From NCBI RefSeq assembly GCF_014876775.1, contig NZ_CP062310.1, forward strand, positions 434,001 through 498,000: DNA of 64,000 bases. Reading direction: 5' to 3'. This document shows positions 15,969 through 25,046 of the stretch, one piece after another; positions within the stretch are counted from its first letter, which is position 1, and the number at the start of each line of letters is the position of its first letter. This DNA is from Infirmifilum lucidum. Lineage in GTDB: Archaea > Thermoproteota > Thermoprotei > Thermofilales > Thermofilaceae. Both the position numbers and the translations under genes were made by a program. Under the pieces are notes generated by a model. It made no database searches and was not told the DNA's origin. It saw only the letters and a list, made by a program, of their open reading frames with translations.

Positions 15969-17920
15969 AACTCTATTTCTCGCCCCGTCTCCCCGTCTAC
16001 CCTGTAGCCTGGGTAACTGCCAAGGTCTGCCTGAGATAGGCCCTTAATCCTCTCAACTAGGGCCACGACCTCCGGTTTCTTCAGCGATTTCTTGCTCACC
16101 AGTACGTCGTACCTCTCCCACGCAAGGCTCCTAAAACCGAGATTGTATTTCTCGGCTACGAGCCTTATAGCCACCCCCACGTCCACGACACCCCTGGCTA
16201 CAAGGTATGCCACAGCCTCGTGCGTCTTTACTTCAAACGTGTAGCCCCTTAGTCCCGTCTTCAACTCGTCAACAGGCATGCCTCTCTTTCTGGCCTCTTC
16301 CTCTAGCATCTTGTCGATCAGCACCCTAGTCCCACTCCCAGGATTGCGGTTCACGAAGTGCAGATCCCGCTCGACTACGTCCCAGACCGAGTCTACCTGG
16401 CCTAAATCCCTTCTGAATACGAAGCCCTGCTCCCGGAGGAAGCCCCTCACTAGGACAGCGTCCCTGATGCCGTAAGCTTTTACGTAAGAAATGTTGTACT
16501 CGCCTGTCTGGGGATCCAGGAGATGGGTTCCCGCGAGGTCTGCTATCCCGCTCTTGACAGCCTGTAGACCGCCAGTGCTCCCGATGTTAACGAGCCTAGC
16601 AGCCTCGCCTATTACGTCCTTGACCATGTCCTGTAGCAGGGGGTCGTGGCTCCCTATAACATTCACTGCATACTGCCTAGCAAACGGATTGAGCATGACT
16701 TCTGCGGTGGATCCCTGCGGCTTGAACTCCTCGTTTTCCCGTACAACTATGAAGCCGTCGAAAAGCGCTACGGACGAGACGCGCCCGCTGTGCCCGGGCA
16801 ACGGGAATGCTCTAAGAACCTCTCTGTCGCTCGTGACTACTGCTGGTACAAATACGCGTATCCCCGGCTCCCCCCTTACCGGCAGGGCCACTTCGGCCTT
16901 TACTGTTTTCACGGGTGGGGCACGCATGCCCTGGAGTTTCGAGACTATAGGGATCAAGTACAGGTACACTGTTTGCAGGCATGACATCGGGAAGCCCGGT
17001 AGGCCCAAGACTATCTTGTCCCTGTGGAGGGCCACGACAAGCGGGCGCCCCGGCTTCTCCCGGACACCGTGTATAATTATGCCTGGATCCAGCTTCGCTA
17101 GTGCGCGGTAAGTGTAGTCCTCTAGGCCTGCACTTGTACCCCCGATAGTCACTACGACGTCGTTCTCCTCCAGCGCTCTGTGAACGTACTCCTCTATCAT
17201 CTTGGGGTCGTCCAGCGCCTTCTCGTATATCTTCGGCCTCGCCCCTAGGAGCTTCATGAAGCTGTAGACCATGTAGGAGTTTGAGTCGTAGATCTGCCCG
17301 TACTCTAGGCGCTCCCCAAGAGGTCTTATCTCGTTGCCCGTAGGGACTATGCCGACCCTGACCTGCCTGTACACCCAGACCCTGTCGACTCCTGTGGCCG
17401 CGAGGACAGACACCAGGAGCGGCGTCACGACGTCGCCCTTCCACGCTAGTATCTCGCCAAGCGCCACATCCGAGCCCGCAACATCGACGTTCTCTCCGTG
17501 CGACACGCTCCTGTAGAATGTTACCTGGCCGCTGGAAGAGTGCGTGTACTCGACGGGGACTACTGCGTCTGCAGGGTAGGGTACAACGGCGCCAGTCGAT
17601 ACCTCGACGGTCTCGCCCTTATCAATCTTCAGGAGCTTCGTCTCCCCCGTCGCGATCTTTCCGACGAGTCTCAGGGTACGGGGTCTGTCCTCGTAAACGC
17701 CCACGAGATCCGCACTTATAACCGCGAAGCCGTCGACAAGCGCCCGCGTGTACGGGGGGTAGTCTACAGGCGAGTACACATTCCTGCTCAGCACTCTACC
17801 CACGGCTTCCACGAGTGGCAGCTCCTCCTCTCCTAGGGGCTCTAGCCTCCTGTACGACTCCAGCACCCTGAGGACTTCGTCTACCGGGACGAGATTCCTG
17901 TATATCTTCCTACCCTCCAC
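15965..17920 (-). CDS. MoeA-like molybdenum cofactor protein fused to a periplasmic-binding-type domain
   Basis: 651 residues. Residues 1-405 are a MoeA molybdopterin molybdotransferase (VDGFAV near 66, the MPT-binding GTSAGLEDYT near 250, and PGRPL and GLPGFP motifs near 290-310). Residues from about 415 form a LysR/PBP-like substrate-binding domain (NRNPGSGTR, GLRGYTFEVKTHEAVA). The fusion is known in archaea; the C-terminal domain may sense or hold molybdate or tungstate. The GTG start overlaps the previous moeA stop by one base (TAGTG). Third gene of an acylphosphatase - moeA - moeA operon. Confidence 0.88.
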   Translation of the reverse strand: MEGRKIYRNLVPVDEVLRVLESYRRLEPLGEEELPLVEAVGRVLSRNVYSPVDYPPYTRALVDGFAVISADLVGVYEDRPRTLRLVGKIATGETKLLKIDKGETVEVSTGAVVPYPADAVVPVEYTHSSSGQVTFYRSVSHGENVDVAGSDVALGEILAWKGDVVTPLLVSVLAATGVDRVWVYRQVRVGIVPTGNEIRPLGERLEYGQIYDSNSYMVYSFMKLLGARPKIYEKALDDPKMIEEYVHRALEENDVVVTIGGTSAGLEDYTYRALAKLDPGIIIHGVREKPGRPLVVALHRDKIVLGLPGFPMSCLQTVYLYLIPIVSKLQGMRAPPVKTVKAEVALPVRGEPGIRVFVPAVVTSDREVLRAFPLPGHSGRVSSVALFDGFIVVRENEEFKPQGSTAEVMLNPFARQYAVNVIGSHDPLLQDMVKDVIGEAARLVNIGSTGGLQAVKSGIADLAGTHLLDPQTGEYNISYVKAYGIRDAVLVRGFLREQGFVFRRDLGQVDSVWDVVERDLHFVNRNPGSGTRVLIDKMLEEEARKRGMPVDELKTGLRGYTFEVKTHEAVAYLVARGVVDVGVAIRLVAEKYNLGFRSLAWERYDVLVSKKSLKKPEVVALVERIKGLSQADLGSYPGYRVDGETGREIEF

Positions 17921-19119
17921 TACTCCACACCCCTGTACAGGTAGACTTCAACCTCCTCGCCCTCCTCGTACCCCTCCACGCCCTCGGGAACAACCACGAA
18001 GCCGTTGCCCCGCAACAGGCTTGTAAGCGACCCTGAGCCCCCCACCATCAGGGGCTCCGCGCAGAGCCCCCCGCCACACCTGTAGACTCTCACTCTCACG
18101 AAGCCCACAACCCCCATCTTGACAGTAACCCTCCTAGTTAGTACTGCCTTGACCTTGGGGTACTCCGGCACTTCTAGACCCAGCGAGCGGAGCAGGGGCT
18201 TCACCACGACCTCGAGCGTCGACATCGCCGCCACGGGTAGCCCGCTCATGGCCACTATAGGCCTCCCTTCCCTCACGGCCAGGCAGGCCGTCTTGCCGGG
18301 TTGAACCGCAAAGCCGTGGACGATGTACTCGGGGTCTAGGCTCTCTAACGCCTTCACTGTAAAGTCATGGCCTCCCATGGAGGTGCCCCCGAGCAACACG
18401 CTAATATAGGCCTCCCCGCCCTCCAACCACTCCCGAATCTCTCCCACGTCGTCTCGGGCCAGAGATAGACCCTCTACCCTGAAACCGTGCTGCTCGAACC
18501 AGCTCTTGACAAAGAAGTGTGTAAACGGTCTAAAGAAAGTCCCGGATACTATCTCGTCGCCAACGTTTAGTATTCTGACGGAAGTGTCGAATACCTTAAT
18601 CCTCGACCTCCCCTCAAGGATCAGGCCGGCTATAGACTGGGGTTTTACCCTCTCCCCCCTCCTGATTATTGTCAGGCCCTCGTCGTACTCTTCGCCGGGT
18701 AGGGAGACGTTCTCGTAAACCGAGACACGTTTTAGGACGTAGACCCTACCGCCTTCCTCGAAGGTGTCTTCCAGCGGGACAGCAGCATCCGCGCCCTCGG
18801 GCAGCAGAGCACCTGTCTCGATTCTGACGGCTTCACCCGGGCCTATGCTAAGGGGGTAGTTGACCGTAGGCCTGAGAATGCCCTCGAGTAGCCTGAGTGG
18901 GACGGGCGAGCTGGGGGACGCCGGCTCCACGTCAGACGCGCGCAGCGCGTAGCCGTCTACAACGCTCTTCGGCCTGGGAGGCAGTTTAAACGTCGAGAGC
19001 ACAGTCTCGGCAGAGTAGAGCCCCAGAGAGCTCTCCACGGGAACTCCGACCTCTGCTGGGGGCTTCAAGTACTTCTGAACTTCGCGTAGAACCACGTGTA
19101 CGCTGTGTAGCTCTCTCAA
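17920..19119 (-). CDS. moeA: MoeA molybdopterin molybdotransferase (second paralogue)
   Basis: 399 residues from a TTG at 19119. The TTG is preceded seven bases upstream by AGGAGGTGA (19135-19127), the best Shine-Dalgarno match in the window, so it is preferred to longer forms that overlap the acylphosphatase. It has VDGYALRASD, LLGGTSMGGHDFT and the MoeA C-terminal beta domain. It inserts molybdate or tungstate into molybdopterin. Two MoeA proteins in one operon suggest different metals (Mo and W) or different roles; that is inference. Confidence 0.88.
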   Translation of the reverse strand: MRELHSVHVVLREVQKYLKPPAEVGVPVESSLGLYSAETVLSTFKLPPRPKSVVDGYALRASDVEPASPSSPVPLRLLEGILRPTVNYPLSIGPGEAVRIETGALLPEGADAAVPLEDTFEEGGRVYVLKRVSVYENVSLPGEEYDEGLTIIRRGERVKPQSIAGLILEGRSRIKVFDTSVRILNVGDEIVSGTFFRPFTHFFVKSWFEQHGFRVEGLSLARDDVGEIREWLEGGEAYISVLLGGTSMGGHDFTVKALESLDPEYIVHGFAVQPGKTACLAVREGRPIVAMSGLPVAAMSTLEVVVKPLLRSLGLEVPEYPKVKAVLTRRVTVKMGVVGFVRVRVYRCGGGLCAEPLMVGGSGSLTSLLRGNGFVVVPEGVEGYEEGEEVEVYLYRGVE

Positions 19120-19126
19120 AGGAGGG

Positions 19127-19417
19127 TCACCTCCTGATGTAAAAGTCCCGGAACTCCCCTCTATACTCCTCCCACTCAACTCTGACTTCCTCAACTCTGG
19201 CCAGAGGCGGGCCGCGCCGAGCCCACTCTATGACCTCTAGGACTTTGTCCTCCTCGCCTTCGAGAACTGCCTCAACTCTCCCGTCGGGCAAGTTCCTAAC
19301 CCATCCCGTGACCCCAAGGCTCCTCGCGACCTCCTGCATTGAGGCTCTGAAAAACACGCCCTGCACGAGCCCAGATACATAGATGTGTGCTCTAACAAGC
19401 CGAGCCAAGCCCCACAC
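19127..19417 (-). CDS. acyP: Acylphosphatase
   Basis: 96 residues with the acylphosphatase signature: [14 protein letters not shown] near residue 14 (catalytic Arg in the phosphate loop) and [17 protein letters not shown] with the catalytic Asn near 40. Hydrolyses acyl phosphates; the physiological substrate is unknown for most members. A TATA-like AATTTATC at 19440-19447 lies about 27 bases before GTG 19417, which I take as the leaderless start in preference to the TTG at 19420. Its stop codon sits inside the moeA ribosome binding site. Confidence 0.92.
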   Translation of the reverse strand: MWGLARLVRAHIYVSGLVQGVFFRASMQEVARSLGVTGWVRNLPDGRVEAVLEGEEDKVLEVIEWARRGPPLARVEEVRVEWEEYRGEFRDFYIRR

Positions 19418-19454
19418 CAACCTCTAGAGGTTCGAGGAGAATTTATCGGTTATG

Positions 19455-20348
19455 TTAGGCTTGCAGGAGAACCGCGGGCCTCCAGGATATACGAGAAGTG
19501 ACTGCTCGCGCGCCCATCTCTTCGAGGAGAGTAGCTACGCTGTCGGCCTCTCCACTGGGTAGGACTGTGAAAACCGTGTCGCCGACCATGGCCTGGCCCG
19601 CGTGCGGGAAGCCTTTGCTCTCCAGCACTGCATACGCCCTCCTCACGTTAGGCGTTGCGAGCCCCGTCTCAAGCGAGAATTTCTTCGAGAAATCCAAAAG
19701 GTTTTCGATCGTTGTGTCTCTCGCGAGGGCCTCTACGTAGAGCCTGCCCCTCCTATTTATATCTGCCAAGCTTGCAGACCTGAGCGCGCTACTCTTCTTT
19801 ATCGGCCCGAAGAAACCCACAACAACCACGTGATCCTGGTCTACGATTATCCTGTCTACTCTATCAGAGCCCGGGGGGCCGGGCTCCAGGACTACGCATG
19901 CTCCTCCGACCACCAGGCCTGAGACTGTTCCAAGGCCAGTGCCAGACTCAACCTCGACTTTGTGGGCTATCCTAGCCAGCTTGGTGTAGCTTAGTTTTAC
20001 CCCCAGAAGGGCTGCTGTTGCCAGGACGGTGGCGAGGGCGCTTGCCCCGCTCGTCCCAAGTCCTCCGCCTATGGGGACGTCTACAGTCTGCCTGATGGAG
20101 AAGCCGCCGGTGTAGGCCGCGAGCCTAGCTACTTCGATAGCCGCCCTCCTAGCTACCTCGTAGTCTCCCTTAACGCCGTTGAGGTAGTTTTCTACTCCGT
20201 CATCTCCGATACAAACTTCGACGGTCACTCCTTTCTCAAGCGCTAAACCGGCGCCTCTAGCACCTGACCTTAAAGGGTCGCCTTCCACGATGTGTGCTTC
20301 GAATAGCGCTGAGAGCCCTGCAGGGCTCCAAGCCTTAGCGCACTTCAG
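19455..20348 (-). CDS. Archaeal pantoate kinase (GHMP kinase), probable CTG start
   Basis: COG1829-type GHMP kinase that phosphorylates pantoate in the archaeal coenzyme A pathway. It has VPIGGGLGTSGASALA near residue 68-83 and GTGLGTVSGL near 113-122, counted from GTG 20288. Starting at that GTG the conserved N-terminal strand is missing. The frame stays open upstream and encodes WSPAGLSALFEAHI, which resembles the family N terminus, before a TAA at 20351. The only start-like codon there is CTG at 20348, six bases after GGGGTGA (20361-20355) and overlapping the previous stop as CTGA. I therefore annotate 297 residues from CTG. Confidence 0.82.
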   Translation of the reverse strand: MKCAKAWSPAGLSALFEAHIVEGDPLRSGARGAGLALEKGVTVEVCIGDDGVENYLNGVKGDYEVARRAAIEVARLAAYTGGFSIRQTVDVPIGGGLGTSGASALATVLATAALLGVKLSYTKLARIAHKVEVESGTGLGTVSGLVVGGACVVLEPGPPGSDRVDRIIVDQDHVVVVGFFGPIKKSSALRSASLADINRRGRLYVEALARDTTIENLLDFSKKFSLETGLATPNVRRAYAVLESKGFPHAGQAMVGDTVFTVLPSGEADSVATLLEEMGARAVTSRISWRPAVLLQA

Positions 20349-21079
20349 TTACTGTCACCCCAAGTGAAGCCGACTCTCTTCAAGACGCTTACGAGAGGGG
20401 GTGCGAGTAGCGCGATGAACGGTATTTCCGTGAGGTACGTCCAGAGGAACCAGACTAGAGCAGCCCAGGCTGGCAGGGCTTTCTGGCCTGTTGGCAGAGT
20501 AAGGTACTGGCTGAAGAGCCATACTCCTACGCCGATTATCACTGACCCGAGCATAAGCCCGGTCGAGCCGGCGAAAACCACTCTGAAGGCCTCGCCCCTG
20601 AGTAACAGTGCGAAGGAGAGGGTTAAGCCGAGCGTGGCGATAATGGCGATTACCGCAGCGTAGAAGAAGTTCCAGTCAACCATGTTGTACTGCAAGGAGA
20701 GAGCTAGGAGTAGAGTTGCCAGCAGAATTTCGGCCGAGACAAGGGCTATGGCGATGCGTGTGCTCTTGACGCGCCTGTAAGTCAAGCCGACAGCGTAGAA
20801 GCCTAGGAAGTTTGCTGGGACGCCTACACTGAGGCTTAGCAGGGCGTTGCCGTGTATTAGCATGTCGCTGATGAATATGCCTATAGCCGCGCCGAGCCCG
20901 CCGATCAGCGGTGAGAAAGCTATGGCGAATACTGCCGGTATGAAGACGCTAGGCCAGAACCTCACAGTCCCTACTACCGGGGCGAAGACCCCCAGGAAGG
21001 TCAAGTACCCCAGTACAGCGTAGAGCGTTGCATTTATAACTACAAGGGACAGCACGAGGGATTTAGGCTTGCTCCCCAC
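20345..21079 (-). CDS. ECF-type vitamin transporter S component-like membrane protein
   Basis: 244 residues, about six transmembrane helices, with the Gly/Ala-rich organisation of energy-coupling-factor substrate-binding (S) components (FWPSVFIPAVF, GGLGAAIGIFISD). Its stop overlaps the probable CTG start of pantoate kinase by four bases, so the two are tightly coupled. This raises the possibility that it carries pantoate, pantothenate or a related CoA precursor; that is inference. No dedicated ATPase or EcfT gene is adjacent. Divergent from the DUF998 gene. Confidence 0.65.
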   Translation of the reverse strand: MGSKPKSLVLSLVVINATLYAVLGYLTFLGVFAPVVGTVRFWPSVFIPAVFAIAFSPLIGGLGAAIGIFISDMLIHGNALLSLSVGVPANFLGFYAVGLTYRRVKSTRIAIALVSAEILLATLLLALSLQYNMVDWNFFYAAVIAIIATLGLTLSFALLLRGEAFRVVFAGSTGLMLGSVIIGVGVWLFSQYLTLPTGQKALPAWAALVWFLWTYLTEIPFIALLAPPLVSVLKRVGFTWGDSN

Positions 21080-21147
21080 ACGGCGGGAAAGCCGGCTATG
21101 TTTAAGAAAGTTAAGTTTAACAGGCTAAACAGACACTATTCCATGCC

Positions 21148-21729
21148 ATGGTGCCGGCGAAATTGTACAGGGTTTCACGGCTCTTGCTGCTCGCAGGACC
21201 ATTAGCTTTCGCCGTATTCTCGGCAGGTGTATTGCTGTCGTCACAGCTAAACCCCTGGTGGAGCCTCTACAAGGACGCATTCAGCGACCTAGGAGGCCCT
21301 AAGGCTCGTGCCCCGTGGATCTTCAACTCAGCGTTGATCGTAGCAGGCGTGCTCTTCTGCATGTTCTCAATCGGACTGCTAGGCCTGTCAAAGTCCAGAG
21401 TCGTGTCGTTTGCATCGGGGCTTCTATTCATGGCTGGAGTCTTCCTAGCTCTTATAGGAGTCTACCCGAGCGGAACTAGGCCTCACGTGTTCGTCTCGTC
21501 GTGGTTCTACGTTCAGAGTTTCATGGGCATGGCTGTGCTTGGTGTTGGCTTGCTACTCGAAAAGAAGCTTGTTCACGGCATAGCCCTCCTACTCCTCGGG
21601 GTGCTCCCCATGCCGCTCGCACTGCTAGTAGAAGCCACTATCGGCTGGCCGAGCATCGCGATACTCGAGCTTGCAGGTGCCTTTTTCATCCTTGCAGGAG
21701 CACTACTTTTACTTAGTAATACCTTGTAA
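21148..21729 (+). CDS. DUF998 family membrane protein
   Basis: 193 residues with about six transmembrane helices and the DUF998 signature NPWWSLYKDAFSDLGGPKA near residues 35-53, followed by WIFN. Function unknown in all organisms I know of. Starts 68 bases from the divergent S-component gene and lies 23 bases before the V4R gene on the same strand. Confidence 0.8.
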   Translation: MVPAKLYRVSRLLLLAGPLAFAVFSAGVLLSSQLNPWWSLYKDAFSDLGGPKARAPWIFNSALIVAGVLFCMFSIGLLGLSKSRVVSFASGLLFMAGVFLALIGVYPSGTRPHVFVSSWFYVQSFMGMAVLGVGLLLEKKLVHGIALLLLGVLPMPLALLVEATIGWPSIAILELAGAFFILAGALLLLSNTL

Positions 21730-21752
21730 AAAAGGTAATATATATATACAGC

Positions 21753-22583
21753 ATGTTGTATATTTTAACTGTGAACTCGAGAAATTTTAGAAAGTATAAC
21801 ATTGGTAGGGTTGTTGTTGCCGAGAAGGGGAAACCGTACTTTTTCGAAATAACTCTTCTCCCGGAGTCGATAGACACTCCGGAGGTTCTCTACCAGATAC
21901 TCGGAGTCTTCAAGTCTTATGGTTTAAACATCCTCGCGTTGAAGGTCTCTGCCCCGGTAAAAGGTGAGGAAATAAGAGTCCTCTTGTCGGCAGACCTTGC
22001 TGGCTCCGAGCACCTCGTAAAAGTAATTCACAGGGACTTGATGTCGTTGAAGCACGTAGTAGAGGTCAGGTATGCTCCGCCGCTCTTCGACGGGGTTGCC
22101 CTCGACGTCTGGAGTCACCCTCTCTTTTTCTGGGGGAGAAGGGTCGTGGTTATAAGCGAGGACGTCTTTAGAACCCTCATTGTAGCGGGGTTCGAGAAGC
22201 TAGGCAACGGGTTTGGGGGTATCCTCTTCTACGTGTTCTACCAGGGTGGGTGGGCGGTCTTCGAGAACTGGGTCAGTAAGCTCGCGTCTAGAGTCGAGAA
22301 CCAAGTAGCGCTGTTCACCGAGCTGTTCAGGTTGAATGGTTTCGGCGTCCTGGAGTTTAGGGGCTTCTCCGGCAATAAGGCCGTGTTCCGCGTGTACGAC
22401 GGCCTGGAGGCTAAAGTCCTAGAGGGTAGCAGTGTCGAGGCGGAACTCGCTACGAGGGGCCTCCTCGCCGGTTTCATGGCTGGCGTGTGGAAGGCGCCCT
22501 ACGGTGCCGTGGCTGTAACGGAGACCAAGTGCGTTAGACGCGGCGACCCGTACTGCGAGATCCACGTTGAGAGGAGGCTCTAG
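21753..22583 (+). CDS. V4R-domain protein with N-terminal ACT-like domain
   Basis: 276 residues. The C-terminal half carries the V4R (4-vinyl reductase) signature ending CVRRGDPYCEI near residue 262, with GLLAGFM before it; V4R domains bind small hydrophobic ligands. The N-terminal 105 residues look like an ACT or Lrp-type ligand-binding fold (YFFEITLLPESIDTPEVLYQ). It is probably a sensor or regulatory protein. The TATA run at 21738-21748 lies 27 bases before an in-frame GTG at 21771, which may be the true leaderless start; the ATG at 21753 is only about ten bases from it. Confidence 0.7.
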   Translation: MLYILTVNSRNFRKYNIGRVVVAEKGKPYFFEITLLPESIDTPEVLYQILGVFKSYGLNILALKVSAPVKGEEIRVLLSADLAGSEHLVKVIHRDLMSLKHVVEVRYAPPLFDGVALDVWSHPLFFWGRRVVVISEDVFRTLIVAGFEKLGNGFGGILFYVFYQGGWAVFENWVSKLASRVENQVALFTELFRLNGFGVLEFRGFSGNKAVFRVYDGLEAKVLEGSSVEAELATRGLLAGFMAGVWKAPYGAVAVTETKCVRRGDPYCEIHVERRL

Positions 22584-23857
22584 CGTCCCCCGCGTAGGAC
22601 TTCGAGGATTTTTGGAAGCATTTCCCACCCGTGCTGGAATACGCCGAGGCTACCCTTCGAGCACTCCTTCTCAGTGAACCTTTCAACGCCGTCGTGGTGC
22701 AGGTTTGGCGAGTAGAGTATGAGTGGCACTGGGTCGTCTGTGTGCGACTTCCTGGTGTAGGGTGTGGCGTGGTCTGCAGTCACGATGACTGCTATGTCTT
22801 CGCCTTCTATGAGGTCCAGCAGGGGGGACACGTAGTAGGCGTCTATCGCCTCTACGCTCTCGACCTTGGCCTTGAGGTCTCCGTCGTGGCCTGGCTCGTC
22901 TGGCCCCTTCAAGTGCACGTATACTGCGTCGCTCTTCTCGAGGAGTTTTTTCGTGGCCTCAAGCCTCACTCTGTAGTCCGACTTCTTGTCCCCCGTCGGC
23001 GGCGGCACAGCCTCGACGTCCATTTTGAGCACGCGCGCTATCCCGATCTCTACGGGCATTTCCGCGACAGCCCCGAAGCTCAAGCCGAACTTCTCGCTTA
23101 TCGGCTGTAGCCTCGGGAGCCTGCCGCCCGAGTCCCGAAGTAGGATAGCGTTAGCTGGTAGCTTGCCTTCCTTTGACCTCTTGACGTTTACGGAGTGGTC
23201 GCGGAGGACGGATATCGACAGCTCGGTAAACGCGTTTACGAGCTCCGCTGTCCTCCTGGCCTCTTCCGTGTCCTCTAGGGGCCTTGCCCGCGCAACAAAT
23301 GGCTCGAATGTGGGCTTTGCGACCGAGACGTAGCCCTGCTTGGAGTACGCTGGATCTGTGTTCTCGACCGCGTCGCTCAGCCTGAAATCCCTGCTCCCGA
23401 TTACTACGACTGCCCTGTGGCCCACCGTGGCAACTACCCTGGCGTAAGCGTTGTACACCCCCAGCTCGGCCCCGTCAAGGGCTCTTGCCAGCTCGCGCGC
23501 CTCCTCGCTCGTGAGGTTGCGCCCACACCTCCTGTCGACGATCCTCCTGGTGTCGGGGTCTATGGTAGCGAAGTTTGCCCTGAACGCTACTTCGTAGCCC
23601 TCTCTTATGCTCAGCCCAGCCCCTACAGCCTCGAGGGGGCCGCGGCCCGTATACTCCTCGTGGGGGTTGTAGCCCAGTATGGAGATTACAGCGGCATCGC
23701 TCTCCGGGGCTACGCCTTTTCCAATGGTATACATCAGCCCTGCTTTAGACCTCTTGGCGAGCTCGTCGAGTGCCGGGTGGCTCGACAGCTCGAGAGACGT
23801 TGGGCCGTCGCCCGGCCTGTCGGCTACCCCGTCGAGGACTAGGTAGACGAGCTTCAC
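22580..23857 (-). CDS. apgM: 2,3-bisphosphoglycerate-independent phosphoglycerate mutase, archaeal type
   Basis: Interconverts 3- and 2-phosphoglycerate. 425 residues of the alkaline phosphatase superfamily with VLDGVADRP near the N terminus, the catalytic-region ESDAAVISILGYNP near 51-64, GRGPLEA, and late metal ligands (DEPGHDGD, TADHATPY). The length is normal for ApgM. Convergent with the V4R gene, overlapping by four bases. A small hypothetical gene lies 57 bases upstream on the same strand. Confidence 0.95.
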   Translation of the reverse strand: MKLVYLVLDGVADRPGDGPTSLELSSHPALDELAKRSKAGLMYTIGKGVAPESDAAVISILGYNPHEEYTGRGPLEAVGAGLSIREGYEVAFRANFATIDPDTRRIVDRRCGRNLTSEEARELARALDGAELGVYNAYARVVATVGHRAVVVIGSRDFRLSDAVENTDPAYSKQGYVSVAKPTFEPFVARARPLEDTEEARRTAELVNAFTELSISVLRDHSVNVKRSKEGKLPANAILLRDSGGRLPRLQPISEKFGLSFGAVAEMPVEIGIARVLKMDVEAVPPPTGDKKSDYRVRLEATKKLLEKSDAVYVHLKGPDEPGHDGDLKAKVESVEAIDAYYVSPLLDLIEGEDIAVIVTADHATPYTRKSHTDDPVPLILYSPNLHHDGVERFTEKECSKGSLGVFQHGWEMLPKILEVLRGGR

Positions 23858-23914
23858 GTGCTATACCTCGGTCAGCAAGATTATATTGTGTGCGTGTTAA
23901 ATGGCCTTAGTACA

Positions 23915-24190
23915 CTACCTGCGCTCCGTCGACTCTATGTACTTGAGCCACCCTTCAAGCACTTTAGGGTCTACCTCCTCCCTCACGCCAGCTCTCCCGA
24001 TAAACACGCGGTCTATGTCTACGTTCTCGCCCACAACTCGCCCCGACACGACTATCTCGGTGTTCTCTCCGAGGAGCTCCTCTAAAACTACAGAGGAGAA
24101 TGTTATCGTCACCCTATCCCCGCTCTCCTCGACCGAATAGAGCCCGCTGTGCCTCGTAAACGAAAAGAGCTTCTCCTTGTTTATGAGCAT
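23915..24190 (-). CDS. Hypothetical protein
   Basis: 91 residues, soluble, with predicted beta-strands (VTITFSSVVLEELL, EIVVSGRVVGENVDID) and a C-terminal helix. Not recognised. ATG start, divergent from nadE, upstream of apgM on the same strand. Codon use resembles the neighbours, so I consider it a real gene. Confidence 0.55.
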   Translation of the reverse strand: MLINKEKLFSFTRHSGLYSVEESGDRVTITFSSVVLEELLGENTEIVVSGRVVGENVDIDRVFIGRAGVREEVDPKVLEGWLKYIESTERR

Positions 24191-24245
24191 TTAATCCCGG
24201 AACCCTTATATCTGAAGCGGTATTTTAAGGATTCCGTGATATAGA

Positions 24246-25046
24246 GTGGCGCTCCCGAAGATAGACCTCGAACTAGCCCGGCAATCAATAGTGAGTGGTC
24301 TCAGGAAGTACGTTTTCGAGATCGCTGGTAAGCGTGGCGGCGTAGTGGGGGTGAGTGGGGGCGTTGACAGCGCGGTTGTTGCCGTGCTAGCTTCCCAGGC
24401 TCTCGGCCCGGAAAACGTCCGCGTGATAGTAATGCCCAGTGCATCAACGCCAAAGAGCGACATAGAAGACGCATTCCTCGTAGCAAAGAGAGCTGGCGTT
24501 CCTGAGAAGAACGTCGAGCTTATCGACATCGAGCCAATTCTAGGCAGCTTTGACAGGGCTCTCGGGGGGATGACGAACGTTGAGAGAGGCAACCTCGCAG
24601 CGCGCGTCAGGATGGCTGTCCTCCACCAACGCGCCTACAGGTACGGTAGCCTCGTGGTAGGCACGGGGGACAGGAGCGAGATCCTCATAGGCTACTTCAC
24701 AAAGTACGGTGACGGCGGCGTAGACGTCCTGCCTATCGGCGGGCTCTACAAGACATACGTCAGGCAACTGGCACTCCACCTGGGCCTGCCGGAGAGGATA
24801 GCCCTGAAGCCAAGCAGCCCACGCCTATGGCCCGGACACGAGGCCGAGAAGGAGTTGGGGATTAGCTACGAGGTTATTGACGAGGTTCTTTACTGGCTGT
24901 TCGACGTGGGCTTGGAGCCTGGAGAAGTCAGCAAGGTTGCCGGGATTGAACGGAGTATCGTCGATAAGATCGTCGAGATGCACAGGAAAAGCACTCACAA
25001 GCGTGAACCTCCTCCCATTATAAGGCCAGCTATCCGTTATCTCTGA
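24246..25046 (+). CDS. nadE: NH3-dependent NAD+ synthetase
   Basis: 266 residues with the pyrophosphatase P-loop SGGVDSAVVAVLAS near residue 37, GTGDRSE near 140 and PSPRLWPGHEAE near 188-199, all typical of NadE. It amidates deamido-NAD+ to NAD+ with ATP. No glutaminase domain is present, so ammonia is the nitrogen source. GTG start. Its 3' end overlaps the convergent MFS gene by 17 bases. Confidence 0.94.
   Translation: MALPKIDLELARQSIVSGLRKYVFEIAGKRGGVVGVSGGVDSAVVAVLASQALGPENVRVIVMPSASTPKSDIEDAFLVAKRAGVPEKNVELIDIEPILGSFDRALGGMTNVERGNLAARVRMAVLHQRAYRYGSLVVGTGDRSEILIGYFTKYGDGGVDVLPIGGLYKTYVRQLALHLGLPERIALKPSSPRLWPGHEAEKELGISYEVIDEVLYWLFDVGLEPGEVSKVAGIERSIVDKIVEMHRKSTHKREPPPIIRPAIRYL

Noticed and set aside
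19120-19194. Longer MoeA starting at 19194
   Set aside because: It overlaps the acylphosphatase gene, while TTG 19119 has an almost perfect Shine-Dalgarno sequence.
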